Shown: positions 24,087-32,334 of the stretch, piece after piece | Layout: every line of letters begins with the position of its first letter | Numbering within the stretch: the stretch's first letter is position 1 | Program-made: the position numbers and the translations under genes | Origin: Paraconexibacter antarcticus | Lineage (GTDB): Bacteria > Actinomycetota > Thermoleophilia > Solirubrobacterales > Solirubrobacteraceae | DNA: 64,000 nt | Reading direction: 5' to 3' | Assembly: GCF_024220175.1 (NCBI RefSeq) | Contig: NZ_CP098502.1 | Coordinates: 3,972,514-4,036,513 of the forward strand | Notes under the pieces: generated by a model | What the model was told of the DNA's origin: nothing | What the model saw: the letters and a program-made list of their open reading frames with translations, nothing else | Database searches by the model: none

Positions 24087-24926
24087 GTGAACGATCGCCC
24101 GCAGACCACCGCCGTCCTCTTCCCGGGACAGGGAAGTCACGTCGACGGGATGGGTGACGAGGTCGCCCGCACCGCCCCCGAGCTGCACGCCCGCTGCCTC
24201 GAGCTCGTCGGCGACGACGCCTTCGCCCGCGCCGGTGAGGACACGCGCTTCGCGCAGCCCGCGATCTTCTGCGCGTCGCTCGCCGCCGCCGCGCACGAGT
24301 CGGTCCCCGGCCCCGCCCTCTACGCCGGCCACTCGCTCGGCGAGCTCACGGCCCTCACCGCGGCCGGGGTCTTCACCTGGGAGGACGGCCTCGCGCTCGT
24401 CGTCGAGCGCGGCCGCCTCATGGCCCAGTCCGCCGCCGAGCAGGGCGACGGCACGATGACCGCCCTGCTGAAGGGGACGCCCGAGCAGGCCGCGGAGATC
24501 GCCGCCGCCCACGGCCTCACGGTCGCGAACGACAACGCGCCCGGCCAGCTCGTGCTCTCCGGATCCGCCCCGGCGCTCGACGCCGCCGCCAAGGACGCCC
24601 GCGCCGCCGGGCTGCGCGCGATGCGCCTCGACGTCGCGGGGGCGTTCCACTCCCCCGCGATGGGCAGCGCCGCCGCCGGGTTCGCCGCCGCCCTCGCCGG
24701 CGTCGAGCTCCACGAGCCGAAGGTCGCCGTCTTCTCCTGCGCGAGCGCGGCGCCGTTCACCGACGTGCGCGCCGAGCTCGCCGCCGCGCTCACCGCACCC
24801 GTCCTCTGGCGCCAGACGCTCTTCGCCCTGCAGGCCGCCGGCGCGACCGACTTCCTCGACGCCGGGCCCGCGCAGATCCTCGCGGGCACCGTGAAGCGGA
24901 CGATCGGCGAGCCGGTGGGCGCCTGA
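24087..24926 (+). CDS. fabD: Malonyl-CoA:ACP transacylase
   Basis: 279 residues, slightly short for FabD (about 310). FPGQGSH near the N-terminus, GHSLGE with nucleophilic Ser83, and GAFHSPAM with the catalytic His. It loads malonyl groups onto ACP for elongation. GTG 24087 is preferred because AGGGTGGGG just upstream can serve as ribosome site; a GTG at 24078 would lie in that site. First gene of the type II fatty-acid synthesis operon; its TGA overlaps the fabH ATG by one base. Confidence 0.93.
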   Translation: MNDRPQTTAVLFPGQGSHVDGMGDEVARTAPELHARCLELVGDDAFARAGEDTRFAQPAIFCASLAAAAHESVPGPALYAGHSLGELTALTAAGVFTWEDGLALVVERGRLMAQSAAEQGDGTMTALLKGTPEQAAEIAAAHGLTVANDNAPGQLVLSGSAPALDAAAKDARAAGLRAMRLDVAGAFHSPAMGSAAAGFAAALAGVELHEPKVAVFSCASAAPFTDVRAELAAALTAPVLWRQTLFALQAAGATDFLDAGPAQILAGTVKRTIGEPVGA

Positions 24927-25960
24927 TGCTCGACCAGGCCGGCGACACCGCGCAGACCGCGCCGGCGACCCGCGTGGCGCGCCCGTCGGCGCTGCGCGCC
25001 GCCGCCTTCACCGGCCTCGGCGTCGCGCTGCCCGAGGGTGTCGTGGGCAACGCGCCGATCGCCGAGCGCCTCGGCCTCGCCGACGGCTGGATCGAGCGGC
25101 GCACGGGCATCGAGCGCCGGCGCCACGCCGGGCCCGAGGACGGCACCGCGACGCTCGGGGCCGCCGCCGCGCTCGCCGCCCTCGCGGACGCCGGCCTCAC
25201 CGCCGCCGACGTCGACCTCGTCATCGCCGCCACCTGCACCGCCGACCACGCCATCCCCGGGACTGCCCCCGAGATCGCCCACCTCATGGGCACCGACAAG
25301 GTCCCGGCCTACGATCTCGGCGCCGCCTGCTCCGGGTTCGTCATGGGCCTGGACACGGCGAGCGCGCTCATCGAGAGCGGCCGCGCCGACACGATCGTCC
25401 TCGTCGGCGTCGAGGTCCTCTCCCGCTTCCTCGACCCCGACGATAAGGGCACCGCGCCGATCTTCGGGGACGGCGCCGGGGCCGCGGTCCTCACGGCCGC
25501 TCCGGCGGGATCCGCCGGGATCGACCTCGCGGTCCTCGGCAGCGACGGTGGCTGCGCCGAGTTCATCGTCGCCCCGCGCGGCGGGACGCTGACGATGGAC
25601 GGGCACGCGACCTTCGGCGCCGCGATCTCGCGCATGTCGCAGGGCGCGCTCGACGCCTGCGCCGCGGTCGGGATCACGCTCGACGACATCGACCTCTTCG
25701 TCTTCCACCAGGCGAACGCGCGGATCCTCGCGTCGGTCGCCGACCGCCTGTCGCTCGACCCCGAGAAGGTCGTCAACGCGATCGGCGAGATCGGCAACGT
25801 CTCCGCCGCGTCGATCCCCGTCGCGCTCGACCACGCCCGCAGCCAGGGTCGCCTGCACGCCGGCGACCGCATCCTCTGCGGCGCCTTCGGGGCCGGGCTC
25901 ACCTGGGGCTCGTGCGTGCTGACCTACGGCGCCGCGGCCGGCCAGGCGGTCCCCGCATGA
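24926..25960 (+). CDS. fabH: 3-oxoacyl-ACP synthase III
   Basis: 344 residues, thiolase fold. The Cys-His-Asn triad is complete: Cys135 in GAACSGF, His in FHQANARI and Asn in GNVSAAS. It condenses an acyl-CoA primer with malonyl-ACP to start fatty-acid synthesis. An N-terminal extension of about 20 residues (AGDTAQTAPATRVARPS) precedes the fold. The start overlaps the fabD stop (TGATG) and the stop overlaps the fabG start (ATGA), so translation is coupled. Primer preference, straight or branched, cannot be read from the sequence. Confidence 0.95.
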   Translation: MLDQAGDTAQTAPATRVARPSALRAAAFTGLGVALPEGVVGNAPIAERLGLADGWIERRTGIERRRHAGPEDGTATLGAAAALAALADAGLTAADVDLVIAATCTADHAIPGTAPEIAHLMGTDKVPAYDLGAACSGFVMGLDTASALIESGRADTIVLVGVEVLSRFLDPDDKGTAPIFGDGAGAAVLTAAPAGSAGIDLAVLGSDGGCAEFIVAPRGGTLTMDGHATFGAAISRMSQGALDACAAVGITLDDIDLFVFHQANARILASVADRLSLDPEKVVNAIGEIGNVSAASIPVALDHARSQGRLHAGDRILCGAFGAGLTWGSCVLTYGAAAGQAVPA

Positions 25961-26715
25961 GCGCCGCGAAGCCGATCCCCGGAACGATCAGGCCCGAAGG
26001 GTGCGCGCTCGTCACCGGCGCCTCGAAGGGCATCGGCGCCGCCGCCGCGGCCGCGCTCGCCGCCGACGGCTGGGCCGTCGGCGTCCACTACGGCCGCGAC
26101 GCCGCGGGCGCCCAGGCCACCGTCGAGGCGATCGAGGGGGCGGGCGGCCGCGCGTTCGCCGTCGGCGGCGACGTCGCCGACCCGGCCGCGGCCGACGCGA
26201 TCCTCACCGCCGTGGAGGCGGAGCTCGGCCCCGTCCTCGCGCTCGTGAACAACGCGGGCATCACGGACGACGGCCTCGCCATGCAGCTCGAGGACGACGC
26301 CTTCGACCGCGTCATCGCGACGAACCTCGGCGGCGCCTTCCGGCTCACCCGCCGTGCCCTCGGCCCGATGGTCCGCGCCCGGTACGGCCGGATCGTGAAC
26401 GTCGCCTCGATCGTCGGCCTGCGCGCCAACGCCGGGCAGGCCAACTACGCGGCGTCGAAGGCCGGGCTCATCGGCCTGACCCGCACCGTCGCCGCCGAGG
26501 TCGCGCGCCGCGGCGTGACGGTCAACGCCGTCGCCCCCGGCTTCATCGCCACCGACATGACGGCGGACATCCACCCCGACCAGCTCGGCGCGATCCCCGC
26601 GCGGCGCCCCGGCTCCGTCGACGAGGTCGCCGCGTGCGTCGCCTTCCTCGCTTCCGACGCCGCCGCGTACGTCACCGGCTCCGTCCTCACCGTCGACGGC
26701 GGCCTCAGCGCCTGA
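25957..26715 (+). CDS. fabG: 3-oxoacyl-ACP reductase
   Basis: 252 residues, classical SDR. TGASKGIG binds NADPH, NNAG near residue 92, and the catalytic Tyr164 and Lys168 lie in NYAASK. FIATDM and the C-terminal VDGGL are typical of FabG. It reduces 3-oxoacyl-ACP in each elongation round. The ATG overlaps the fabH stop by four bases. Position between fabH and acpP supports the assignment over other SDRs. Confidence 0.93.
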   Translation: MSAAKPIPGTIRPEGCALVTGASKGIGAAAAAALAADGWAVGVHYGRDAAGAQATVEAIEGAGGRAFAVGGDVADPAAADAILTAVEAELGPVLALVNNAGITDDGLAMQLEDDAFDRVIATNLGGAFRLTRRALGPMVRARYGRIVNVASIVGLRANAGQANYAASKAGLIGLTRTVAAEVARRGVTVNAVAPGFIATDMTADIHPDQLGAIPARRPGSVDEVAACVAFLASDAAAYVTGSVLTVDGGLSA

Positions 26716-26772
26716 CGGCGCCGCCGCACCTTCTTCACCCGAACCGACCACCACCAAGGAGCACCCACCACC

Positions 26773-27015
26773 ATGTCGACCATCACGAACGAAGCCGTCG
26801 AGAAGACGGTCATCGAGGCCCTCATCTCCTTCGGCGCCGAGCCCGACGAGGTCACGCCCGAGACCGAGCTGACGACCCTCGACATCGACTCCCTCGACCT
26901 CGCCGAGCTCTCGCAGATCGTCGACGACGAGTACGGCGTGACGATGAAGTCGAGCGACGTCTCGAAGATCAAGACCGTCGGCGACATCGTCGCCGTCATC
27001 GTCGCCAAGGCCTGA
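26773..27015 (+). CDS. acpP: Acyl carrier protein
   Basis: 80 residues, acidic four-helix carrier. The 4'-phosphopantetheine attachment Ser40 lies in DIDSLDLAEL. A strong ribosome site, AAGGAG, ends 11 bases before the ATG, and a 57-base gap separates it from fabG, consistent with higher expression than its neighbours. It is followed by fabF after 5 bases. Central carrier of the type II system encoded here. Confidence 0.96.
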   Translation: MSTITNEAVEKTVIEALISFGAEPDEVTPETELTTLDIDSLDLAELSQIVDDEYGVTMKSSDVSKIKTVGDIVAVIVAKA

Positions 27016-27020
27016 GCGAC

Positions 27021-28217
27021 ATGCGCGACGTCGTCATCACCGGGGTCGGGGCGGTCACGCCGCTCGGCGTCGGCGCCCGTGCCCTGCACGAGCGCTGGAC
27101 CGCCGGCGAGTGCGGGATCGTCGACGGTGAGGCGCCGTGCGCGGAGTACGAGGCGACCGATCACTTCTCGCGCAAGGAGTCGCGCCGGAGCGATCGGTTC
27201 ACCCAGCTCGCGCTCGTCGCCGCCGCCGAGGCGGTCGCCGAGGCCGGCTGGCTCGAGGACGGGCTGCCCGTCGCCCCGGACCGCGCCGGCTCGATCATCG
27301 GCACCGGCATCGGCGGCGTGAGCACGCTGCTCGGGAACTACAAGAGCCTGCTCGAGGGCGGGCAGGTCGGCCCCCTCGCGGTCCCCCTCATGATGGGCAA
27401 CGCCGGCGCCGCCGCGGTCGCCATGAAGTACGACCTCGAAGGCCCCGCCTTCGGTGTCATGTCCGCCTGCGCGGCCGGGACGAACGCCATCGGCGTGGCG
27501 CTGCGGGCGATCCAGCACGGCGAGGCGGACGTCCTGCTCGCCGGCGGCAGCGAGGCCGCGCTGCACCCGCTCACCCGGGCGGCGTTCGGCGCGCTCGAGG
27601 CCCTGTCGGAGCTCGGCATCTCGCGGCCGTTCGACGCCCGCCGCGACGGCTTCGTCATGGGCGAGGGCGCGGGCGTCCTCGTGCTCGAGGCGGGTGACGT
27701 CGCGCGTGCTCGCGGCGCCCGCATCCTCGGGACGCTGTCGGGCTACGGCTCGACGTGCGACGCGCACCACCTCACCGCCCCGCGGGAGGACGGCAGACGC
27801 GCCGCCGCGGCGATCACGATCGCCCTGGCCGACGCGGGCTTCGACCCGACGGCGATCGACTACGTCAACGCGCACGGCACGTCGACGCCGCTCAACGACG
27901 CCGCCGAGACCGCGGCCCTCAAGAGCGCGCTGGGGCAGCACGCCTACGAGATCCCCGTCTCCTCGACGAAGTCCGCGATCGGGCACCTGCTCGGCGCGGC
28001 CGGCGCCGTCGAGGCCGTCGCGACCGTCCTCGCGCTCCGTGACCGGGTCGCCCCGCCGACGATCGGCCTCGAGGAGCCCGGCGCGGGCCTGGACCTCGAC
28101 TACGTCCCCGGACAGGCCCGCGCCATGTCCGTTCCCGATGGCCGGTCCGCCCGGGCGATCTCCACGTCGTTCGGCTTCGGCGGCCACAACGCCGTCCTCT
28201 GCCTGGAAGCCGCCTAG
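27021..28217 (+). CDS. fabF: 3-oxoacyl-ACP synthase II
   Basis: 398 residues. Cys150 in SACAAGTN, His in NAHGTSTPLND and His in GHLLGAAGAVE form the Cys-His-His triad of elongating KAS enzymes. SFGFGGHNA is the usual C-terminal loop. It extends acyl-ACP with malonyl-ACP. In related actinobacteria the KasA/KasB enzymes of this position make long chains; the chain length here cannot be deduced. It follows acpP by 5 bases and precedes accD by 2. Confidence 0.95.
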   Translation: MRDVVITGVGAVTPLGVGARALHERWTAGECGIVDGEAPCAEYEATDHFSRKESRRSDRFTQLALVAAAEAVAEAGWLEDGLPVAPDRAGSIIGTGIGGVSTLLGNYKSLLEGGQVGPLAVPLMMGNAGAAAVAMKYDLEGPAFGVMSACAAGTNAIGVALRAIQHGEADVLLAGGSEAALHPLTRAAFGALEALSELGISRPFDARRDGFVMGEGAGVLVLEAGDVARARGARILGTLSGYGSTCDAHHLTAPREDGRRAAAAITIALADAGFDPTAIDYVNAHGTSTPLNDAAETAALKSALGQHAYEIPVSSTKSAIGHLLGAAGAVEAVATVLALRDRVAPPTIGLEEPGAGLDLDYVPGQARAMSVPDGRSARAISTSFGFGGHNAVLCLEAA

Positions 28218-28219
28218 CC

Positions 28220-29683
28220 ATGACCCCACCCCCCGTCCTCGCTCTCGCGCCCCGGCCCGACGAGCAGCTCACCGCCCTCGAGCGCCTCGAGGTCCTCTGC
28301 GACCCGGGCTCCATCCAGCTGCTGCGCACCGCGGTGCGCAGCACCGGGATGGGTGACCGGGCGGTGCCCGGGGACGGGGTGCTCACCGCGAGCGCGCGCG
28401 TGGACGGGCGGCCGATCTTCTGCTTCGCGCAGGATCCGTCGTTCATCGGCGGCTCGCTCGGGGCGGCGCACGCCGACTCGATCGTCCAGGTCATGCGGGC
28501 CGCGGGCCGGGCGCGCGTCCCGCTCATCGGCTTCATCCAGTCGGCCGGCGCCCGTCTGCAGGAGGGGACCGCGGCGCTCGGCGGCTACGGCCGGATCTTC
28601 CGCGAGCACGTCGCGCTCAGCGGCGTCGTCCCGCAGATCTCGATCATCTGCGGGGCCTGCGCCGGGGGCGGCTCCTACGCCCCCGCGCTCACCGACTTCA
28701 TCGTCATGACGCAGTCCGCCGCGATGTTCCTCACCGGGCCCGCGATCGTGAAGGAGGTCACGGGCGAGGACGTCGACGCGGCCGGCCTCGGCGGCCCGAA
28801 GGTCCACGAGAGGAACGGCGTCATCCACATGGTCGCGCCGACCGAGGTGGACGCCGCGCTCGCCGCGCGCGACATCCTCGACCACCTGCCCCAGCACGCG
28901 CAGGCGCCGGTCCAGCGCTGGCCCGCGGTCGACGCGACCGGCCGCGCGCCCGACTCCGTGCTGCCCCCGACCGACCGCCAGGTCTACGACGTGCGCGACG
29001 TCGCCAAGGCGCTCGTCGACGGCGGTCGCATCCTCGAGATCCAGCCGCGCTTCGCGAAGAACGTCGTCTGCGCGATGGCCCGCCTCGACGGCCGCGCGAT
29101 CGGCATCGTCGCGAACCAGCCGCGCTACCTCGGCGGCGTCCTCGACGCCGCGAGCGCGCAGAAGGCCTCGCGCTTCATCCGTACCTGCAACATGTTCGGG
29201 CTGCCGCTGCTCGTCCTCGTCGACACGCCCGGCTTCCTCCCCGGCGTCAGGCAGGAGGAGGCCGGCGTCATCCGCCACGGCGCGAAGCTCGTGTACGCGT
29301 TCGCCGAGGCGCAGGTGCCGCGCATCACGGTCATGCTCCGCAAGGCCTACGGCGGCGCGTTCATCGCGATGAACTCGAAGGACCTGGGCGCCGACCTCGT
29401 CCTCGCCTGGCCCGGCGCGCAGCTCGGCGTGATGGGCCCGAAGCAGGCGGTCGGCATCACCCAGCGCCGCGCCATCGCCGCGTCGGACGACCCAATCGCG
29501 ACGCGCGACACGCTCGCCGACGAGTACGCCCGCGACCACCTCGACGTCTCCTCGGCCGCGGCCGGCGGGTTCGTCGACGAGGTCATCCCTCCGCACGAGA
29601 CCCGCGCCCGGCTCATCGCAGCGTACGCGGGCTTCGAGGGGCATGCCCGCACCCACCGACCGACAGGAAACGTGCCGTTGTGA
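28220..29683 (+). CDS. accD: Acyl-CoA carboxylase beta (carboxyltransferase) subunit
   Basis: 487 residues, both carboxyltransferase halves in one chain. GACAGGGSYAPAL in the N half and YGGAFIAMNSKDLGAD in the C half are the two crotonase-like oxyanion sites for acyl-CoA and carboxybiotin. Length and sequence are of the actinobacterial AccD/PccB type, not the split AccA/AccD of E. coli. In the fatty-acid operon it most likely makes malonyl-CoA with a biotinylated alpha subunit encoded elsewhere. The stop overlaps the next GTG start by 4 bases. Confidence 0.92.
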   Translation: MTPPPVLALAPRPDEQLTALERLEVLCDPGSIQLLRTAVRSTGMGDRAVPGDGVLTASARVDGRPIFCFAQDPSFIGGSLGAAHADSIVQVMRAAGRARVPLIGFIQSAGARLQEGTAALGGYGRIFREHVALSGVVPQISIICGACAGGGSYAPALTDFIVMTQSAAMFLTGPAIVKEVTGEDVDAAGLGGPKVHERNGVIHMVAPTEVDAALAARDILDHLPQHAQAPVQRWPAVDATGRAPDSVLPPTDRQVYDVRDVAKALVDGGRILEIQPRFAKNVVCAMARLDGRAIGIVANQPRYLGGVLDAASAQKASRFIRTCNMFGLPLLVLVDTPGFLPGVRQEEAGVIRHGAKLVYAFAEAQVPRITVMLRKAYGGAFIAMNSKDLGADLVLAWPGAQLGVMGPKQAVGITQRRAIAASDDPIATRDTLADEYARDHLDVSSAAAGGFVDEVIPPHETRARLIAAYAGFEGHARTHRPTGNVPL

Positions 29684-30333
29684 GTACCTCCACCCGCTTC
29701 GTCCGCACCGAGGCAGCGCCCATGGACTGGGCCGCGTCGTTCGACGACCTGCAGCCCGGTCAGACCTTCACGAGCTACGGCCGCACGATCACCGAGGCGG
29801 ACGTCGTGCAGTTCGCCGGCCTCACCGGCGACCACCACCCGCTGCACACCGACGCGACGTTCGCGGCCGCCGGCCCGTTCGGCGAGCGCGTCGCCCACGG
29901 CATGCTCACGATCTCCTACGCGGTCGGCCTCGTCCCGCTCGACCCCAGGCGCGTGCTCGCGCTGCGCCGGATCGGCGACGTCGTCTTCAAGCGCCCCGTG
30001 AAGCTCGGCGAGACGATCCGCGTCGAGGGCTCGATCACGGACCTGAGCCGCATCTCCGACCAGGCCGGCATCGTGAGCTTCGGGTGGAAGATCAAGGACT
30101 CGGGGGGCGCGCTGCTCACCCGCGCGACCGTCGACGTGCTGTGGTCGAACGACGTCCCGCGGCCGGACGCGGAGGCCGAGGCGGACGTCGAGGCGCAGGA
30201 GCCCGTGCCGGTCACCGCGCCCGCTCCGCAGGCCGGCGCGGGGGCCGACCCCGAGCGCGCCACGCGGCCGCCGACCGTCGCCTTCCTCGACGAGCTGCAC
30301 CCCGCCGGCTCCTTCTGCCCGGTGCCGCTCTGA
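29680..30333 (+). CDS. MaoC-like hot-dog dehydratase, probable 3-hydroxyacyl-ACP dehydratase
   Basis: 217 residues. A single hot-dog domain holds the hydratase-2 motif: FAGLTGDHHPLHTD (about 46-59) with the catalytic Asp/His, then VAHGMLTISY. The last 55 residues are a Pro/Ala/Glu-rich tail of unknown use, ending in CPVPL. No FabZ or FabA is present in the operon, so this protein probably does the dehydration step, as HadB-type MaoC proteins do in mycobacterial FAS-II. The start GTG 29680 overlaps accD, and the stop overlaps the fabI ATG. Confidence 0.8.
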   Translation: MSTSTRFVRTEAAPMDWAASFDDLQPGQTFTSYGRTITEADVVQFAGLTGDHHPLHTDATFAAAGPFGERVAHGMLTISYAVGLVPLDPRRVLALRRIGDVVFKRPVKLGETIRVEGSITDLSRISDQAGIVSFGWKIKDSGGALLTRATVDVLWSNDVPRPDAEAEADVEAQEPVPVTAPAPQAGAGADPERATRPPTVAFLDELHPAGSFCPVPL

Positions 30334-31160
30334 TGCTCGCCGGGAAGAAGCTCGTCGTCACCGGCGTCCTCACGAAGGACTCGATCGCCTTCGAGGTCGC
30401 CCGCCAGGCCCAGGAGCAGGGCGCGGAGATCGTCCTCACCGGCTTCGGCCGCACGCGGCGCATGACCGAGCGCGCGGCCGGCCGCCTCCCCGAGCCGACG
30501 GACATCCTCGAGCTCGACGTCAACAACCCGGACGACCTCACGGCGCTCACCGCCGAGCTGCGCTCGCGCTGGGGGACGGTCGACGGGATCCTCCACGCGA
30601 TCGCGCACGCCCCGGGCGACGCGCTCGGCGGTGGCTTCCTCGAGGCGCCGACGGCGAGCGCGCTGTCGGCCTTCCAGACGAGCGCCGTGTCGCTCCGCGA
30701 GGTCGCCGTCGCGGTCGCCCCGCTGATGGACGAGGCGGGCGGCGGCTCCGTCGTCGGCCTCGACTTCGACGCGACCGTCGCCTGGCCCGCCTACGACTGG
30801 ATGGGCGTCGCGAAGGCGGCGCTCGAGTCGGTCTCCCGCTACCTCGCGCGGGATCTCGGGGCCCGGAACATCCGCTGCAACCTCGTGAGCGCCGGCCCGA
30901 TCGAGACGGCGGCCGCCGGCGGCATCCCCGGCTTCGACGCGCTGGCGGGCTTCTGGCAGGACCGCGCCCCGCTCGGCTGGGACCCGACCGACGCCGCCCC
31001 CGTCGCCGCGGCGGTCTGCTTCCTCCTCTCCGACCACGCCCGCGCGATCACCGGCGAGGTCCTCCACGTCGACGGCGGCTATCACGCGATGGGCTCCCCC
31101 CTGCCGTCGCGGATGGAGGCGGCGGCGGACGGCGCACCCGCCCCGGGCGCGATCGCCTGA
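30333..31160 (+). CDS. fabI: Enoyl-ACP reductase (FabI/InhA type)
   Basis: 275 residues, divergent SDR. VVTGVLTKDSIAFEVA is the FabI/InhA cofactor motif. The active site is YDWMGVAKAALE, with the Tyr and Lys spaced as in InhA (YNWMTVAKSAL). HAIAHAPGDALGG corresponds to the NAD-contact loop. A short Ala/Pro-rich tail ends the protein. It performs the last reduction of each elongation cycle. It starts one base into the maoC stop and is the last gene of the operon; a tandem hairpin array follows 15 bases later. Confidence 0.92.
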   Translation: MLAGKKLVVTGVLTKDSIAFEVARQAQEQGAEIVLTGFGRTRRMTERAAGRLPEPTDILELDVNNPDDLTALTAELRSRWGTVDGILHAIAHAPGDALGGGFLEAPTASALSAFQTSAVSLREVAVAVAPLMDEAGGGSVVGLDFDATVAWPAYDWMGVAKAALESVSRYLARDLGARNIRCNLVSAGPIETAAAGGIPGFDALAGFWQDRAPLGWDPTDAAPVAAAVCFLLSDHARAITGEVLHVDGGYHAMGSPLPSRMEAAADGAPAPGAIA

Positions 31161-31175
31161 CCCTCCCCGACTGGG

Positions 31176-31406
31176 GCCGTCCATTTCCCCCGACCCCACT
31201 CCGGAGAAATGGACGCGCTCGACCCGCATGGGCGCACGCCGTCGATTTCCCCCGACCCCACTCGGGAGAAAAGGACGCGCTCGACCCGCATGGGCGCACG
31301 CCGTCCATTTCCCCCGACCCCACTCGGGAGAAAAGGACGCGCTCGACCCGCATGGGCGCACGCCGTCCATTTCCCCCGACCCCACTCGGGAGAAATGGAC
31401 GGCGTG
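31176..31406. repeat. Tandem array of a 62-bp hairpin-bearing unit (three full copies and a partial fourth)
   Basis: Units begin with GCCGTC at 31176, 31238, 31300 and 31362, exactly 62 bases apart; the fourth stops after about 45 bases. Each unit holds an inverted repeat based on TCCATTTC and GAAATGGA around CCCCGACCCCACTCGGGA, joined by GCGCTCGACCCGCATGGGC. In the fourth copy the arms pair perfectly over 12 bp (31362-31373 with 31392-31403); copies 2 and 3 carry changes in one arm. It lies directly after fabI, so it may have begun as that operon's terminator and then expanded. No spacers differ between units, so it is not CRISPR. Confidence 0.85.
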
Positions 31407-31519
31407 ACCACCGCGCGGCCTTCAGGCTGATTGAATGACGCCTTCGTGCGGGTCGGGTCGCTGGACCGCGTCGCCGCGCAGGCCCTGTCCCCGCCACCTT
31501 CCTTCCCGAACGGACCCAT

Positions 31520-31876
31520 ATGCGGTACCCCCGAACCCTCGCCACGCTCACCGTCGTCCCGCTGACCTTCCTCGCCGCGTGCGGCGGCGGGGGCAACTCG
31601 GACTCGGATCAGATCACGAAGATCATCAAGAACGGCGGCAAGGACCCGACGACGATCTGCGACCACCTCGACGCGACGCTCGTCAAGCAGCTCGGCGGCG
31701 CGGCCGGCTGCAAGAAGGCCGCGAAGGCGGCGGACAACGGCGACAAGAAGGTCGACGTGAAGGACGTGACGGTCAAGGGCGACACCGCCACCGCGAAGAT
31801 CAAGGGCGCCTCCGGCGACCAGACGATCTCGTTCGTGAAGAAGGCGGGCAACTGGGTGGTCACCGAGACGAAGTAG
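31520..31876 (+). CDS. Small lipoprotein, paralogue 1 of a tandem pair
   Basis: 118 residues. A lipoprotein signal ends in LAAC (Cys21), so the mature protein is likely lipid-anchored outside the membrane. The mature part has ITKIIKNGGKDPTTICDHL, a C-x-K-K-A-containing helix and a small beta region ending in SFVKKAGNWVVTETK, like the DUF4878/NTF2-like stress lipoproteins. Two further Cys may form a disulfide. It is about half identical to the next gene, so a local duplication is clear. Function unknown. Confidence 0.75.
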   Translation: MRYPRTLATLTVVPLTFLAACGGGGNSDSDQITKIIKNGGKDPTTICDHLDATLVKQLGGAAGCKKAAKAADNGDKKVDVKDVTVKGDTATAKIKGASGDQTISFVKKAGNWVVTETK

Positions 31877-31899
31877 GCGGTCTCGTAGGCTGGGGGGCG

Positions 31900-32253
31900 A
31901 TGGCCCGCCGTCGCCTCCACGCCACCCTGCTCGCCGGAGCGCTCGTCCTCGCCGCCTGCGGCGGGGACGGCACCGACGATCGCTTCGCGATCACGAAGAT
32001 CATCAAGGACGGCGGCCGCGACCCGGCCACGATCTGCGACCACCTCTCGGACCCGCTGCGCAGGCGCCTCGGGTCGGTGGCCGTGTGCCGCCGCGCCGCG
32101 AAGGCCGCGCCCGCCACCAGGCGCACGGTGACGATCGACCGGCTGACGATCACGGGCGACCGCGCCGCGGCGGCCGTCACCGGCGGCGACGGCCGCACGC
32201 GCATCACCTTCGTGAAGGACCACGGGTCCTGGAAGGTGCTCTCGACGCGCTGA
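31900..32253 (+). CDS. Small lipoprotein, paralogue 2 of a tandem pair
   Basis: 117 residues. The signal peptide ends in LAAC; the mature part repeats the plan of the preceding gene: ITKIIKDGGRDPATICDHL, then a Cys-containing helix and TFVKDHGSWKVLSTR. Lys residues of copy 1 are mostly Arg here, in line with higher GC drift. TAGGCT at 31886-31891, 8 bases before the ATG, shows that it has its own promoter. A family B hairpin follows. Function unknown. Confidence 0.75.
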   Translation: MARRRLHATLLAGALVLAACGGDGTDDRFAITKIIKDGGRDPATICDHLSDPLRRRLGSVAVCRRAAKAAPATRRTVTIDRLTITGDRAAAAVTGGDGRTRITFVKDHGSWKVLSTR

Positions 32254-32269
32254 CGCCGCGCGGGCCCCG

Positions 32270-32320
32270 GCCGGCGTGCGGCCGAGTGGGGACATATGTC
32301 CCACCGGGCCGCACGCCGGC
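32270..32320. repeat. Intergenic hairpin, family B copy 2
   Basis: Perfect 14-bp arms GCCGGCGTGCGGCC (32270-32283) and 32307-32320; the loop itself contains the palindrome GGGACATATGTCCC. It lies between the lipoprotein gene and the convergent fdhA-like gene, in the same context as copies 1 and 3. Confidence 0.75.
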
Positions 32321-32334
32321 GGGGTCGGTCCCGG

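Noticed and set aside
31176..31406. CRISPR array
   Set aside because: The 62-base units are contiguous, with no variable spacers, and no cas genes are near.
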